DNA from: a bacterium 1xD42-67
Lineage (GTDB): Bacteria > Bacillota > Clostridia > Oscillospirales > Oscillospiraceae
DNA length: 64,000 nt
Assembly (NCBI GenBank): GCA_003612335.1
Contig: RAYO01000010.1
Coordinates: 62,001 to 126,000 of the forward strand
Direction of reading: 5' to 3'
Shown: in pieces, positions 24,443 to 33,069 of the stretch
How positions within the stretch are numbered: the first letter of the stretch is position 1
Layout: the number at the start of each line of letters is the position of its first letter
Position numbers and translations under genes: made by a program
Notes under the pieces: model-generated
Database searches by the model: none
What the model saw: the letters and a program-made list of their open reading frames with translations, nothing else
What the model was told of the DNA's origin: nothing

Positions 24443-26197
24443 ATGACCGATCTCAGACAGCGGGACATGGAGCGCACCCTCCTGTCCCTGGGTCTGTTCC
24501 TGCTGAACATCATCTTCTTCTCTCTGGCCCTGTCCACCCTGCTGTTCCTGATCGGGGCCCCTGTCAGCCCTCTCCACCTGCCCGCCGCTGTTTTGGGGGC
24601 CGCTGTGGTCAGCTGGCTGTTCCAGCGGCGGTCCTGGAAGGCCCTGGGGGCCGTCCTGGTCCTGGGCTTGGGGATCCTGGCCCTGAGCCTGCTGCTGGCC
24701 GGCTATGTGGACGACTGGTCCTGGGACGGGAACAGCTATCACAAGGGGATCGCCGGGGCGCTGAGCATGGGCTGGGACCCCCTGAAGGAGAGCTACTACG
24801 ACTTCGCCCGGCCCTACCCCTTCCTGGCCCACTGCACCGAGACCTGGTACGACTCCTACCCCAAGGCGTCGGAGCTCTTCGCCGCCTGTGTCCACGTCCT
24901 CACCGGCAACATCGAGGCTGGCAAGGGCTTCAACCTGCTGGCCATGGCCGGGACCTTTTTCCTGGCCTGGGGGATGCTGGCCTGCACCCGGCTGTTCCAG
25001 CACTGGCAGGCGGCGGTCTGCGCCGGTCTGTCGGTCCTCACCCCGGTGAGCACCTCCCAGATCTTCACCTTCTATAACGACGGCCTTTTGGCCGATATGC
25101 TCCTGCTGTGCCTGATCGGGCTGCTCTATCTCACCTTCTATCCCGGCGGAACGCTCACCCCTCTGGCCGGATATCTGGTCCTGGTGTCCATCAGTGTGGG
25201 CTTCAATGTCAAGTTCTCCTCCGTCCTCTTCTTCGCCATCCTCTGCCTCACCTTCTTCGGCTATTGGACGGCGGCGGAGCTGAGGAGAGGGGGGATCTCC
25301 CAGGCGGTCCGGGCTTTGCGGGGCCGGTTCTGCCTGCTGGCGGCCAGCGTACTGTCCGGGGTGCTCTTCCTGGGCTCCACCGCCTATGTGACCAACACCC
25401 TGCGCTACCACAACCCGGTGTACACCATGATCGGTCCCGGCTCCACCGAGATCATCACCTCCCAGGTGCCCACCGTCTTCCAGCCCATGTCCCACCCGGT
25501 GCGCTTCTTCGCCTCCCTCTTCTCCCGGACCAACGCCAGCCTGGAGATCGGGGCGGTGGAGTGGAAGCTCCCCTTCACCTTCAGCACCACCGAGCTGTAC
25601 TCCGCCCCCTCCTGCGACGTGCGGACGGCAGGCTGGGGAGTGCTGTTCAGCGGGATCTTTTTGATCGCCGCCGCGGTCATCCTCCTGTCCCTGCGGCGCT
25701 GCCGCCGGAGCCGGCCGGAGGTCTTCCGGCTGACGGCGGTGCTGTCCGCCATGCTGGGGCTGTCGGTGCTCTTCATCCCCGGCCTGTGCTGGGCCCGGTA
25801 CTTCACCGCCCTGTTCTATGTCCCGGTGGCCGCCCTCCTCCTCCTCTTCGCCTGGTGGAACAGAGAGGGCGGGAAGGGCCGGCTGGCCTGCGCCCTGGTC
25901 CTGACCGCCCTGCTGTGCGCCAACATGGCCCCCAACGGGGGCTGGAGCCTGCTGCTGATGAAGAACGCCGACCGGACCTGGGCCCAGCTGGACCAGCTGA
26001 AGGCTCTGACCGAGACCTGCGACGTGACCATCGGCTACGGCGGGGCGGACAGCTTCGAGGGCCGGATGTTCAATGTATACGACGCCGGGATCCGAGACTT
26101 CACCTTCGGGCCCATCGACCCGGAGGACTTCACCGGCACCATCTTCGACCGCTACCCCCTCTACTACCGGATAGCGGACGGACAGGAGGTCAGCTGA
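24443..26197 (+). CDS. GT-C-like multi-pass membrane glycosyltransferase
   Basis: 584 residues with about 11-13 hydrophobic segments. After the second helix comes an outer loop with DDWSWDGNSYHKG (about 94-106). Asp residues at this position are the catalytic feature of GT-C enzymes, which move a sugar from a polyprenyl phosphate donor. A soluble-looking C-terminal tail follows the last helix (about 500-584). It heads an operon with a UbiA-type protein that could make the lipid-sugar donor. The family and acceptor are not identified. Confidence 0.72.
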   Translation: MTDLRQRDMERTLLSLGLFLLNIIFFSLALSTLLFLIGAPVSPLHLPAAVLGAAVVSWLFQRRSWKALGAVLVLGLGILALSLLLAGYVDDWSWDGNSYHKGIAGALSMGWDPLKESYYDFARPYPFLAHCTETWYDSYPKASELFAACVHVLTGNIEAGKGFNLLAMAGTFFLAWGMLACTRLFQHWQAAVCAGLSVLTPVSTSQIFTFYNDGLLADMLLLCLIGLLYLTFYPGGTLTPLAGYLVLVSISVGFNVKFSSVLFFAILCLTFFGYWTAAELRRGGISQAVRALRGRFCLLAASVLSGVLFLGSTAYVTNTLRYHNPVYTMIGPGSTEIITSQVPTVFQPMSHPVRFFASLFSRTNASLEIGAVEWKLPFTFSTTELYSAPSCDVRTAGWGVLFSGIFLIAAAVILLSLRRCRRSRPEVFRLTAVLSAMLGLSVLFIPGLCWARYFTALFYVPVAALLLLFAWWNREGGKGRLACALVLTALLCANMAPNGGWSLLLMKNADRTWAQLDQLKALTETCDVTIGYGGADSFEGRMFNVYDAGIRDFTFGPIDPEDFTGTIFDRYPLYYRIADGQEVS

Positions 26198-26198
26198 T

Positions 26199-27095
26199 AT
26201 GGAAGGACGAGCCAAGCTGCGGCCTGCAGACCTCGTCAGACTGATGCGGCCCAAGCACTATATCAAGAATCTCCTCATCTTCGTCTCCATCACCTTCGAC
26301 CGGGATCTCTTCGACCCCCAGGTGCTCCTCCAAGCCCTTCTGGGCTTCGCGGCCTTCTGCCTGCTCTCTTCCGCCGTCTATATCTTCAACGATATCCGGG
26401 ACGTGGAGGCCGACCGCCAGCACGAGGTGAAGCGGCGCCGTCCCATCGCCTCGGGGGCGGTGCCCATCCCCGCGGCCTGGGCCCTGGCGGCGGTGCTCTT
26501 CGCTGCCGCCCTGGCCATCCAGCTCGCCGCTTTCGGCGTGCGGGGGGGGAGCCTGTTCTTCTTCCTGGCCTATTTCGCCGTCAACCTTGGCTACAGCCTG
26601 GGATTGAAGCATATCCCCTTCCTGGACATCGTCCTGCTGGTGCTGGGCTTCGTCCTCCGGGTGATCTACGGAGCGGCCATCGTGGGGTCCAGTACCTCCG
26701 CCTGGGTGTATCTCACCGTCTTCTCCCTCTCCTTCTACCTGGGGCTGGGCAAGCGGCGCAACGAGCTGGCCAAGGGCAAGGAGGGCACCCGGAAGGTGCT
26801 CCAGTACTACTCCTACGAATTTTTGGACAAGTTCATGTATCTGTGCCTCACCCTGGCCGTCACCTTCTACGCCCTGTGGAGCGCCGACGGGGAGATCGTG
26901 GAGAAATACGGGACGGACAAACTGATCTGGACGGTCCCCTTGGTGATCATCATCCTGATGAAATACAGCGCCGACATCGAATCCAACTCCTACGGCGACC
27001 CGGTGGACGTGGTGATGCACGATAAGGTCCTCCTGGGCCTGGGGGTGCTCTTCGGCCTGGTGATGGTGGGGCTGATCTATCTGCCCATAGCATGA
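26199..27095 (+). CDS. UbiA-family prenyltransferase, decaprenyl-phosphate phosphoribosyltransferase-like
   Basis: 298 residues, about nine membrane segments. The first Asp-rich motif is FNDIRDVEADRQHEVK (about 63-78), and MRPKHYIKNLLIF at the N-terminus is typical of the DPPR-synthase branch (EC 2.4.2.45) and not of ubiquinone or haem enzymes. That enzyme joins PRPP to a polyprenyl phosphate to give a lipid-linked 5-phosphoribose. It starts one base after the GT-C stop and overlaps the next gene at ATGA. The HAD protein two genes on could remove the phosphate. Confidence 0.87.
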   Translation: MEGRAKLRPADLVRLMRPKHYIKNLLIFVSITFDRDLFDPQVLLQALLGFAAFCLLSSAVYIFNDIRDVEADRQHEVKRRRPIASGAVPIPAAWALAAVLFAAALAIQLAAFGVRGGSLFFFLAYFAVNLGYSLGLKHIPFLDIVLLVLGFVLRVIYGAAIVGSSTSAWVYLTVFSLSFYLGLGKRRNELAKGKEGTRKVLQYYSYEFLDKFMYLCLTLAVTFYALWSADGEIVEKYGTDKLIWTVPLVIIILMKYSADIESNSYGDPVDVVMHDKVLLGLGVLFGLVMVGLIYLPIA

Positions 27096-28180
27096 CAGAA
27101 GGGGGGAGCCTCTTGACAGAGCAGCCCGCAGCAGGACTTCGGGATCAGAGCCTGGACTCCCTCCGGGGACTGGCCGCCCTGAGCATCATCTTCATCCACA
27201 CCGTCTTCTGGTCGGGAGAGACCTATGTCCCCCAGGCGGTAAGATCCCTCAGTCTGGTCCTGGATGTGCCCTTTTTCTTCTTCCTGTCGGGCTGGGGGGC
27301 TGGCTATGTCCGCTCCCTGAAGAAGAGCCTGATGTCCCTGGCGGGCATCTATCTGAAATATCTGGTCTTCTGGTGCCTGTATGTGGCCCTCCTGTTCTCC
27401 CTCTGGGCTGTTCGGGGATGGGACAGCGGGATGTCCCTTTTCAACCTGCTGGGCAACCTGTGGTTCCGAATCGGGGCGGGGACCGCCCTGCCGGTGGTGA
27501 TGGGGAGCATCTGGTTCCTGCCGGTGTACTTCACCGTTCTGCCCCTGGGGTCCCTCCTCCTCTGGCTGGCCCGCCGGGCCTCCAAGGGGGATGGGAGGCG
27601 CCTGCTGGTCTGGACGGGGGCTTTCCTGGCCCTGGTCCTGGCAGGACTGGTCTATACCTGGGCGGGGGGACGGATCCCTCTGCTGTCCCAGACCACCCTG
27701 TTCTATCTGGTCTTCTACCTCCTGGGCCTGCTGTGCTGGCGGACCAAGATCCCCTGCCTGTCCTGGACTGCGGGGCTGATCGCCCTGGACCTGGGGGCCA
27801 TGGTCCTGCTGGCCCGGCGGCTGGGGTCGGACATCTTCCAGATGCAGGACCTGAAATTCCCGCCCGCACCGGTCTACCTCCTCTTCTCTCTGATGACCGT
27901 GATCGGAGCGCTGTGGCTGCGGGGGCGGCTCACCGGTCTCTCCCCCTCCAGCCCCCTGTGCCGAATCGGACGGGCGGCCCTGCTGTTCTATTTCTGCCAG
28001 GGGATCGGAGCCTCCCTTTTGCAGCGCCTCGCCCCTAGGATCCATCTGGCGTGGTACTGCAAGCTCCCCCTGGCCTACTGCATCAACCTGTCGATCACTC
28101 TGGTGTTCGTCTGTCTGCTGTCCGGAGCCTACCGGCTGGTGTTCCGGACCCTGCCCGCCGCGATCAGGAGGCGCTCATGA
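27092..28180 (+). CDS. Acyltransferase family (Acyltransferase_3) membrane protein
   Basis: 362 residues with about ten membrane helices. The N-terminal SLDSLRGLAALSIIFIHTVF carries the Arg and His typical of the family that acetylates or succinylates cell-envelope sugars; VPFFFFLSGWGAG follows. The listed start is the ATG that overlaps the ubiA-type stop; the TTG at 27113, just after AAGGGGGGAG, is an equally good start. It overlaps the HAD gene by four bases. Probably decorates the glycan made by this operon. Confidence 0.88.
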   Translation: MTEGGSLLTEQPAAGLRDQSLDSLRGLAALSIIFIHTVFWSGETYVPQAVRSLSLVLDVPFFFFLSGWGAGYVRSLKKSLMSLAGIYLKYLVFWCLYVALLFSLWAVRGWDSGMSLFNLLGNLWFRIGAGTALPVVMGSIWFLPVYFTVLPLGSLLLWLARRASKGDGRRLLVWTGAFLALVLAGLVYTWAGGRIPLLSQTTLFYLVFYLLGLLCWRTKIPCLSWTAGLIALDLGAMVLLARRLGSDIFQMQDLKFPPAPVYLLFSLMTVIGALWLRGRLTGLSPSSPLCRIGRAALLFYFCQGIGASLLQRLAPRIHLAWYCKLPLAYCINLSITLVFVCLLSGAYRLVFRTLPAAIRRRS

Positions 28181-28746
28181 ACGTATACGACCTCGACCAC
28201 ACGATCTACCCTGGGGACAGCACCCTGGACTTCTGGCGCTTTTGTGTCAAGCGCTGGCCCGCCGCCCTCCTCCCCCTGCCCTGGGCGGCCCTGTCCGGGG
28301 GGCTGTTCCATGCGAAGCTGTGCTCCCGCGAGACCTTCAAGGGCCGTTTCTACCGCTTCCTGCGCCACGTGCCCAACGCGGAGGCGGCCGCCGCCGCCTT
28401 CTGGGAGGAGGATCTGGACAAGATCCGCCCCTGGTATCTGGAACAGAAGCGGCCGGACGACCTGGTGATCTCCGCCTCACCGGACTTTTTGGTCCTCCCC
28501 GCCTGCAGGGCCCTGGGGATCCGGGGGATCGCCTCTCCAGTGTCCCCGGATACGGGAGCTCTCCTGGGCCCCAACTGCCGGGGGACAGAGAAGGCGGTCC
28601 GTCTGGCACAGACCTTCCCCGGTGAAAGGGTGGAGGGCTTCTGGTCGGATTCCCTGTCTGACGTCCCCTTGGCCCGCCTGGCGGAGCGGGCCTATCTGGT
28701 GAAAAACGGAGTGCCCGGGCCCTGGCCCGCCGAACTGCTGAGATGA
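28177..28746 (+). CDS. HAD family phosphatase
   Basis: 189 residues. The catalytic DxDxT motif is at the very start (MNVYDLDHT, Asp5 and Asp7). VISASPDFL (motif II) and WSDSLSDVPL (motif IV acidic pair, about 155) are also present, with a helical cap between. The start is the ATG overlapping the acyltransferase stop. Two genes after the DPPR-synthase-like protein, it is a good candidate for dephosphorylating the lipid-linked phosphopentose. HAD domains are fused to UbiA proteins in some bacteria. Confidence 0.85.
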   Translation: MNVYDLDHTIYPGDSTLDFWRFCVKRWPAALLPLPWAALSGGLFHAKLCSRETFKGRFYRFLRHVPNAEAAAAAFWEEDLDKIRPWYLEQKRPDDLVISASPDFLVLPACRALGIRGIASPVSPDTGALLGPNCRGTEKAVRLAQTFPGERVEGFWSDSLSDVPLARLAERAYLVKNGVPGPWPAELLR

Positions 28747-28756
28747 GGTGACCTGT

Positions 28757-29110
28757 ATGGGACCGAACAAGGACCGTCTGTCCGTGGGCATCGCCCTGAT
28801 GCTCACCTCCGCCCTGCTCACCTGCACCGGCCAGCTGTGCTGGAAGCTGTCCGCGCTGCGGGAGCCCCCCCTCCTCTTCCTCCTGGCCGGGTTCGGCCTG
28901 TACGGCCTGGGGGCCCTGCTCATGATGGCCGCCATGCGCTTTGGCGAGCTGTCCGTCCTCCACCCCATGCTGGGGGCGGGCTATGTCCTGTCGGTGCTCC
29001 TGGGGGCCCTGGTGCTGGAGGAGGCGATCACCCCCAACAAGCTTTTGGGGATCGCCGCGATCACTGCCGGGCTGGTGTGTCTGAGCGGCGCGAAGGAGGG
29101 GGAGCGATGA
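28757..29110 (+). CDS. Small EamA/DMT-type membrane protein, first of a pair
   Basis: 117 residues, four predicted helices: half of a DMT fold, like ArnE. TCTGQLCWKLSAL and MRFGELSVLHPMLGAGYVLSV match the small-multidrug-resistance type repeat. It overlaps its partner at ATGA. Such pairs form heterodimers that flip lipid-linked sugars (ArnE/ArnF) or export small molecules. In this operon a flippase for the lipid-linked pentose is the simplest idea. An upstream GTG (28748) is a possible start, but AGGTGA fits the ATG better. Confidence 0.82.
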   Translation: MGPNKDRLSVGIALMLTSALLTCTGQLCWKLSALREPPLLFLLAGFGLYGLGALLMMAAMRFGELSVLHPMLGAGYVLSVLLGALVLEEAITPNKLLGIAAITAGLVCLSGAKEGER

Positions 29111-29433
29111 TCTGGGCGGGCGTGCTGGCCATGACCCTGATCGGGGCCATGGGGGCTTTTTTCCTCAAAGCGGGGATGGACCGGACGGACGGTCTGATCT
29201 CCCTCTTCCGGGAGCCCAGGATCTGGCTGGGCGGAGGCTGCTATGTGGCGGGAGCTCTGTGCAACGTCCTGCTGCTGCGCTTTTTGGACTACTCTGTGGT
29301 CTACCCCATGACCGCCATCACCTACGTTTGGTCCATGGCCCTGTCCGCCGCTTTCCTGGGGGAGCGGATCGGCCGGAGGAAGCTGATCGGGGTGGCGGCG
29401 ATCCTGGCAGGGGTGCTGATCCTGTCTCTGTGA
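29107..29433 (+). CDS. Small EamA/DMT-type membrane protein, second of a pair
   Basis: 108 residues, four helices, the same half-fold as the preceding protein: GAMGAFFLKAGMDR, then RFLDYSVVYPMTAITYVWS and LGERIGRRKLIGVAAILAG. Its start ATG overlaps the stop of the first EamA gene, so the two are made in equal amounts, as expected of a heterodimer. Last gene of the glycan operon. Confidence 0.82.
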   Translation: MIWAGVLAMTLIGAMGAFFLKAGMDRTDGLISLFREPRIWLGGGCYVAGALCNVLLLRFLDYSVVYPMTAITYVWSMALSAAFLGERIGRRKLIGVAAILAGVLILSL

Positions 29434-29440
29434 ACCAATG

Positions 29441-29470
29441 AAAAGACCTCGCCGGCCGGCGAGGTCTTTT
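29441..29470. terminator. Bidirectional terminator between the glycan operon and proS
   Basis: Perfect 30-base palindrome AAAAGACCTCGCCGG/CCGGCGAGGTCTTTT, with a T run on each strand. Confidence 0.93.
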
Positions 29471-29526
29471 GCAGCTTCGGATCTTCGGTCCAAGAGGAGC
29501 TCAGGCGCCCTCCCGATCGGGACCGG

Positions 29527-30969
29527 TCAGTAGGCCACGCCCCAGAGGATGGAGCGCTCGGCGGGCCTGCCGCAGCAGACGCACACGTCGGAGACATGCT
29601 CCTGCTCCAGGGGCATGCACCGGGAGGTGACCCCGGCCTTCTCCTTCATAGCCAGCTCGCAGTCCAGCTCGCCGCACCACATAGTCTTGGCAAAGCCGCC
29701 CTCGGTCTCCATGAACTCCTTGACCTCCTCCAGGGTCATGCACACCCGGGTATGGTCCTCCAGGTTCTTCTTGGCCCGGGCGTACAGGCCCTTGTGGACC
29801 TCGTCCAGCAGCCAGCGCACGTCCTCCTCCAGCTCGCTGAGGGGGACGAAAATCTTCTCTCCGCTGTCCCGGCGGCAGATGCAGCACTGGCCCTTCTCCA
29901 TGTCCTTGGGGCCGATCTCCACCCGGAGGGGGACCCCCTTCATCTCATACTCGGCGGCCTTCCAGCCCATGGACTGGTCGGAATCGTCCATCTTCGCCCG
30001 GATCCCCGCCTTCTGCAGCCGCTCCAGCAGGGCGGCGGCGGCCTCCAGGACCCCCTCCTTGTGCTGGGCCACGGGGATGACCATGGCCTGGATAGGGGCG
30101 ATGCGGGGGGGCAGGACCAGGCCGTTGTTGTCCCCATGGGTCATGATGATGCCGCCGATCATCCGGGTGGACACCCCCCAGCTGGTCTGGTGGGGGTGGT
30201 GGAGCTGGTTGTCCTTGCCGGTGAAGGTGATGTCGAAGGCCCTGGCGAAGCCGTCGCCGAAGTAGTGGCTGGTGCCCGCCTGGAGGGCCTTCTTGTCGTG
30301 CATCATGCACTCCACGGTGTAGGTCTCCTCGGCGCCGTTGAACTTCTCCTTATCGGTCTTCCGGCCCTTGACCACCGGCATGGCCAGCACGTTCTCCAGA
30401 AAGTCGGCGTAGACGTTCAGCATCCGCATGGTCTCCTCCCGGGCCTCCTCAGCTGTGGCGTGCATAGTGTGGCCCTCCTGCCACAGGAATTCCCGGTGGC
30501 GCAGGAAGGGGCGGGAGGTCTTCTCCCACCGCAGCACGGAGCACCACTGGTTATACAGCTTGGGCAGGTCCCGGTGGGAGTGGATCACGTTCTTGTAGTG
30601 CTCGCAGAACAGGGTCTCGGAGGTGGGGCGGATGCAGTATTTCTCCTCCAGCTTCTCACTGCCCCCCAGGGTGACCCAGGCGCACTCTGGGGCGAAGCCC
30701 TCCACGTGGTCCTTCTCCTTCTGCAGCAGGCTCTCGGGGATGAGCATGGGCAGGTACACGTTCTCGTGGCCGGTCTCCTTGAACTTCTTGTCCAGCTCGT
30801 GCTGGATGTTCTCCCAAATGGCGTAACCGTAGGGGCGGTAGATGAACATACCTTTGATGGAGGAGTAGTCGATGAGCTCCGCCTTTTTGCACACGTCGGT
30901 GTACCACTGGGCGAAGTCCACCTCCATGTCGGTGATCTGCTCCACCTGCTTCTTGTTTTCTTTGGCCAT
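29527..30969 (-). CDS. proS: Prolyl-tRNA synthetase, archaeal/eukaryotic type (type 3)
   Basis: 480 residues, the length of type 3 enzymes without the bacterial insertion domain. [18 protein letters not shown], class II motif 1-2 regions, [15 protein letters not shown] (motif 2 loop), [19 protein letters not shown] (motif 3) and the C-terminal zinc-like domain ending in Tyr (GVAY) are all typical. Charges tRNA-Pro. Transcribed alone from a strong promoter. No T-box is visible in the short 5' region. Confidence 0.97.
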   Translation of the reverse strand: MAKENKKQVEQITDMEVDFAQWYTDVCKKAELIDYSSIKGMFIYRPYGYAIWENIQHELDKKFKETGHENVYLPMLIPESLLQKEKDHVEGFAPECAWVTLGGSEKLEEKYCIRPTSETLFCEHYKNVIHSHRDLPKLYNQWCSVLRWEKTSRPFLRHREFLWQEGHTMHATAEEAREETMRMLNVYADFLENVLAMPVVKGRKTDKEKFNGAEETYTVECMMHDKKALQAGTSHYFGDGFARAFDITFTGKDNQLHHPHQTSWGVSTRMIGGIIMTHGDNNGLVLPPRIAPIQAMVIPVAQHKEGVLEAAAALLERLQKAGIRAKMDDSDQSMGWKAAEYEMKGVPLRVEIGPKDMEKGQCCICRRDSGEKIFVPLSELEEDVRWLLDEVHKGLYARAKKNLEDHTRVCMTLEEVKEFMETEGGFAKTMWCGELDCELAMKEKAGVTSRCMPLEQEHVSDVCVCCGRPAERSILWGVAY

Positions 30970-31020
30970 ATCGTCCTCAGTCCTTTATCTTGAAATGGAT
31001 CGGAAATACTCGTGCCCCCT

Positions 31021-31049
31021 ATTGTATTGATTCCAGAGGGAAAAGTCAA
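31021..31049 (-). promoter_or_regulatory. proS promoter
   Basis: Minus strand: TTGACT (31049-31044), 17-bp spacer, TACAAT (31026-31021). Confidence 0.85.
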
Positions 31050-31072
31050 GTTTTTCCGCGCAGTCTGCCCCC

Positions 31073-31101
31073 TTGCCTGACAGGGCGGGATGTGCTATAC
31101 T
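31073..31101 (+). promoter_or_regulatory. niaR promoter
   Basis: TTGCCT (31073-31078), 17-bp spacer, TATACT (31096-31101) with an extended TG element, about 28 bases before the start codon. Confidence 0.75.
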
Positions 31102-31129
31102 GTTGTCATGACAGAGAGGAGGGGCCGCT

Positions 31130-31639
31130 ATGGACGCCCAGCAGCGCAGACAGATCATCGCCCGCCGTCTGGCGGCCAGCCCGGCGCCTCTGAGCGCCGC
31201 CGCCCTGGCCAAAGAGCTGGCGGTGAGCCGGCAGATCATCGTGGGCGACGTGGCCCTCCTCCGGGCCGGGGGGATGGACATCACCGCCACCCCCCGGGGC
31301 TACCTCCTCCCCCAGCCCCCCATGGGGACGGCGGCCACCTTCGCCTGCCGCCACCGGGCCGACCAGATGGAGGCGGAGCTCAACGCGGTGGTGGACCAGG
31401 GGTGCACCGTGCTGGACGTGATCGTGGAGCATCCGATCTACGGCCAGCTCACCGGCCCCCTCCGCCTGTCCAGCCGGTATGAGGTGGCCCAGTTCATCCA
31501 GCGCTGCCGCCAGGAATCCGCCGCCCCCCTCTCCCAGCTCACCGAGGGGGTCCACCTCCACACCGTCCTCTGCCCCGATCAGGAGGCCGCCGGCCGGGTC
31601 CGGGCCGCCCTGGATGCCCTGGGCCTCCTCTATCAGTGA
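31130..31639 (+). CDS. niaR: Nicotinate-responsive transcriptional repressor NiaR (3H domain)
   Basis: 169 residues. The N-terminal winged helix (APLSAAALAKELAVSRQIIV) is followed by the 3H domain: CRHRADQMEAEL, VIVEHPIYGQLTGPL and LTEGVHLHTVLCP carry its three conserved His, which bind a metal and nicotinic acid. In Firmicutes NiaR represses NAD synthesis and niacin uptake genes. No such genes are in the window, so it is transcribed alone and regulates elsewhere. Confidence 0.93.
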   Translation: MDAQQRRQIIARRLAASPAPLSAAALAKELAVSRQIIVGDVALLRAGGMDITATPRGYLLPQPPMGTAATFACRHRADQMEAELNAVVDQGCTVLDVIVEHPIYGQLTGPLRLSSRYEVAQFIQRCRQESAAPLSQLTEGVHLHTVLCPDQEAAGRVRAALDALGLLYQ

Positions 31640-31668
31640 GTTTTTGGGGCAAAAAGGGCGGATACCTC

Positions 31669-31697
31669 TTGACGATCCGGGAAAAACCGGATAAAAT
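31669..31697 (+). promoter_or_regulatory. Promoter of the T-box / ileS transcript
   Basis: TTGACG (31669-31674), 17-bp spacer, TAAAAT (31692-31697), about 30 bases before stem I of the T-box. Confidence 0.88.
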
Positions 31698-31724
31698 ACA
31701 GGCCACATATCCAAAATGCGCGGA

Positions 31725-31953
31725 AAAGGACGAGTACCCGTTCCCAAGACGCAAAGAGAGCCGCTGTTTGGTGGAAGGCGGACGGGAGGGAACGGCGAAG
31801 ATCACCTTGGAGCTGAGGGCTGAACTCCAGTAGGCCCCTCCGGACGCCCCCGTTATTGGGCAGACTTGAGTGGTCAAAGCATTCCGCTTTGGCAAGAAGA
31901 GTGGTACCGCAGAGGTCAGCGCCTTTGTCTCTTTCCCGAGACAGAGGCGTTTT
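31725..31953 (+). promoter_or_regulatory. T-box leader, specifier ATC (tRNA-Ile)
   Basis: Complete T-box architecture. Stem I has the AGAGAGCCGCTG / GGTGGAAGGCGG distal part (31755-31781) and a specifier loop GAAG-ATC-ACC with ATC (Ile) at 31801-31803, followed by TTGGAGC. The antiterminator T-box sequence AAGAGTGGTACCGCAG is at 31895-31912, and a terminator hairpin follows. It would read uncharged tRNA-Ile and allow read-through to ileS. Three other genes lie between it and ileS. Confidence 0.93.
31919..31953 (+). terminator. T-box-controlled terminator
   Basis: GCGCCTTTGTCTC pairs with GAGACAGAGGCG around a TTTCCC loop, followed by TTTT. Its 5' side directly follows the T-box sequence, as expected for the antiterminator switch. 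Confidence 0.9.
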
Positions 31954-31979
31954 CATATTCTGAAAAGGAGTGGGTACGA

Positions 31980-33008
31980 ATGACCAATATGGAAAGGATC
32001 CAGCTTTGCCAGGAGATCGCGGACCAGATCCAGGCGGACAGCAGACGGCCCGCCTGCTATCTGGAGTTCAGCAAAGAGCCCTTTGGCGTGACAGACAGCC
32101 ACCTGGGCGGGGTGCCCTATGTGCCCCGGGACGGCGAGATCCCAGCCGACGAGGACGGGAACCAGCTCTGGCTGTGCGCCCAGATCGACTTCGCTCAGAT
32201 GCCCCATATGGACAACTTCCCGGAATCCGGCATTTTACAGATATTTTTGTCCGACTGGGGCATCGATGACTTTGGTCTGTGCGGAGAGGATACCTGGGAG
32301 GGCACCCCTCAGGACGACTGGAAGATCATCTACTATCCGGAGGTCGACAGGACCGTCACCCTGGAGGAGTGCGCGGCCAAGATGGCCGTCCCCTGGGAGG
32401 AGGCCAGCAAGAAAAACATGCCCCGCCCCGCCCACAAGATCGACTTGCAGGATATTGAAAACGGGCATGTTGAACTATGGCGCTGCCCCAATGTGCCGCT
32501 GAAGATGACCTTCCGGCCGGCGAAACAGGAGGGCGTGGGCGACGAGGAATACCTCTTCAACGAACTCTTTACCGCCGCCTTGAAGGCCCGCCTGCCCGAT
32601 GCGGACCCGAAGGAGTTCGACACCTACCGGATGCGCTCCGACGTCCCGGAGGAGCGGGAGGCGCTGGACCGTCTGGAGGAACAGATGAAGCGGGGCGGCT
32701 GTAAGATCGGTGGACACCCCCGGTATTACCAGAGCGACCCCCGTGAAAACCCCTATCGGGGCATGACGGAGGAGTCTTTGCGGAAATACAATATCTCCCC
32801 GGAGCAGGTACAGCGAGCCCTGGCCCTCACTGCCTGGGATACCCTCCTCTTCCAGTTGGACGATGATGACAGCGACTTCCCGGCGGGGGATATCGGAGAC
32901 ATGGACCTGTATCTGGGCGGCTGCGGTTCCCTGAATCTGCTGATCCGGTCGGAGGACTTGAAAAACCGGGACTTTTCCCGCATTTTGGCTCAATGGGCCT
33001 GTACCTGA
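31980..33008 (+). CDS. YwqG/DUF1963 family protein
   Basis: 342 residues. DUF1963 features are clear: SHLGGVPYVPRDG (about 39-51), LWLCAQIDFAQMP, GILQIFLSDWGIDDFGL, and near the C-terminus LLFQLDDD with GDIGDMDLYLGGCGSLN. The start is the ATG behind AAAAGGAGTGGG, 27 bases after the T-box terminator; the open frame extends back into the leader but has no signal there. Family members are of uncertain function and often sit among immunity genes of polymorphic toxins. First gene on the Ile T-box transcript. Confidence 0.88.
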   Translation: MTNMERIQLCQEIADQIQADSRRPACYLEFSKEPFGVTDSHLGGVPYVPRDGEIPADEDGNQLWLCAQIDFAQMPHMDNFPESGILQIFLSDWGIDDFGLCGEDTWEGTPQDDWKIIYYPEVDRTVTLEECAAKMAVPWEEASKKNMPRPAHKIDLQDIENGHVELWRCPNVPLKMTFRPAKQEGVGDEEYLFNELFTAALKARLPDADPKEFDTYRMRSDVPEEREALDRLEEQMKRGGCKIGGHPRYYQSDPRENPYRGMTEESLRKYNISPEQVQRALALTAWDTLLFQLDDDDSDFPAGDIGDMDLYLGGCGSLNLLIRSEDLKNRDFSRILAQWACT

Positions 33009-33069
33009 AAACACAAAGACAAAAGACGATATCTCAGGGGCTTTTTTTATTTGCAGAGGAGGTCTTATC

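Noticed and set aside
30970-31020. T-box leader for proS
   Set aside because: The distance from promoter to start is only about 50 bases, too short, and no GGTACCGC-type sequence occurs there.
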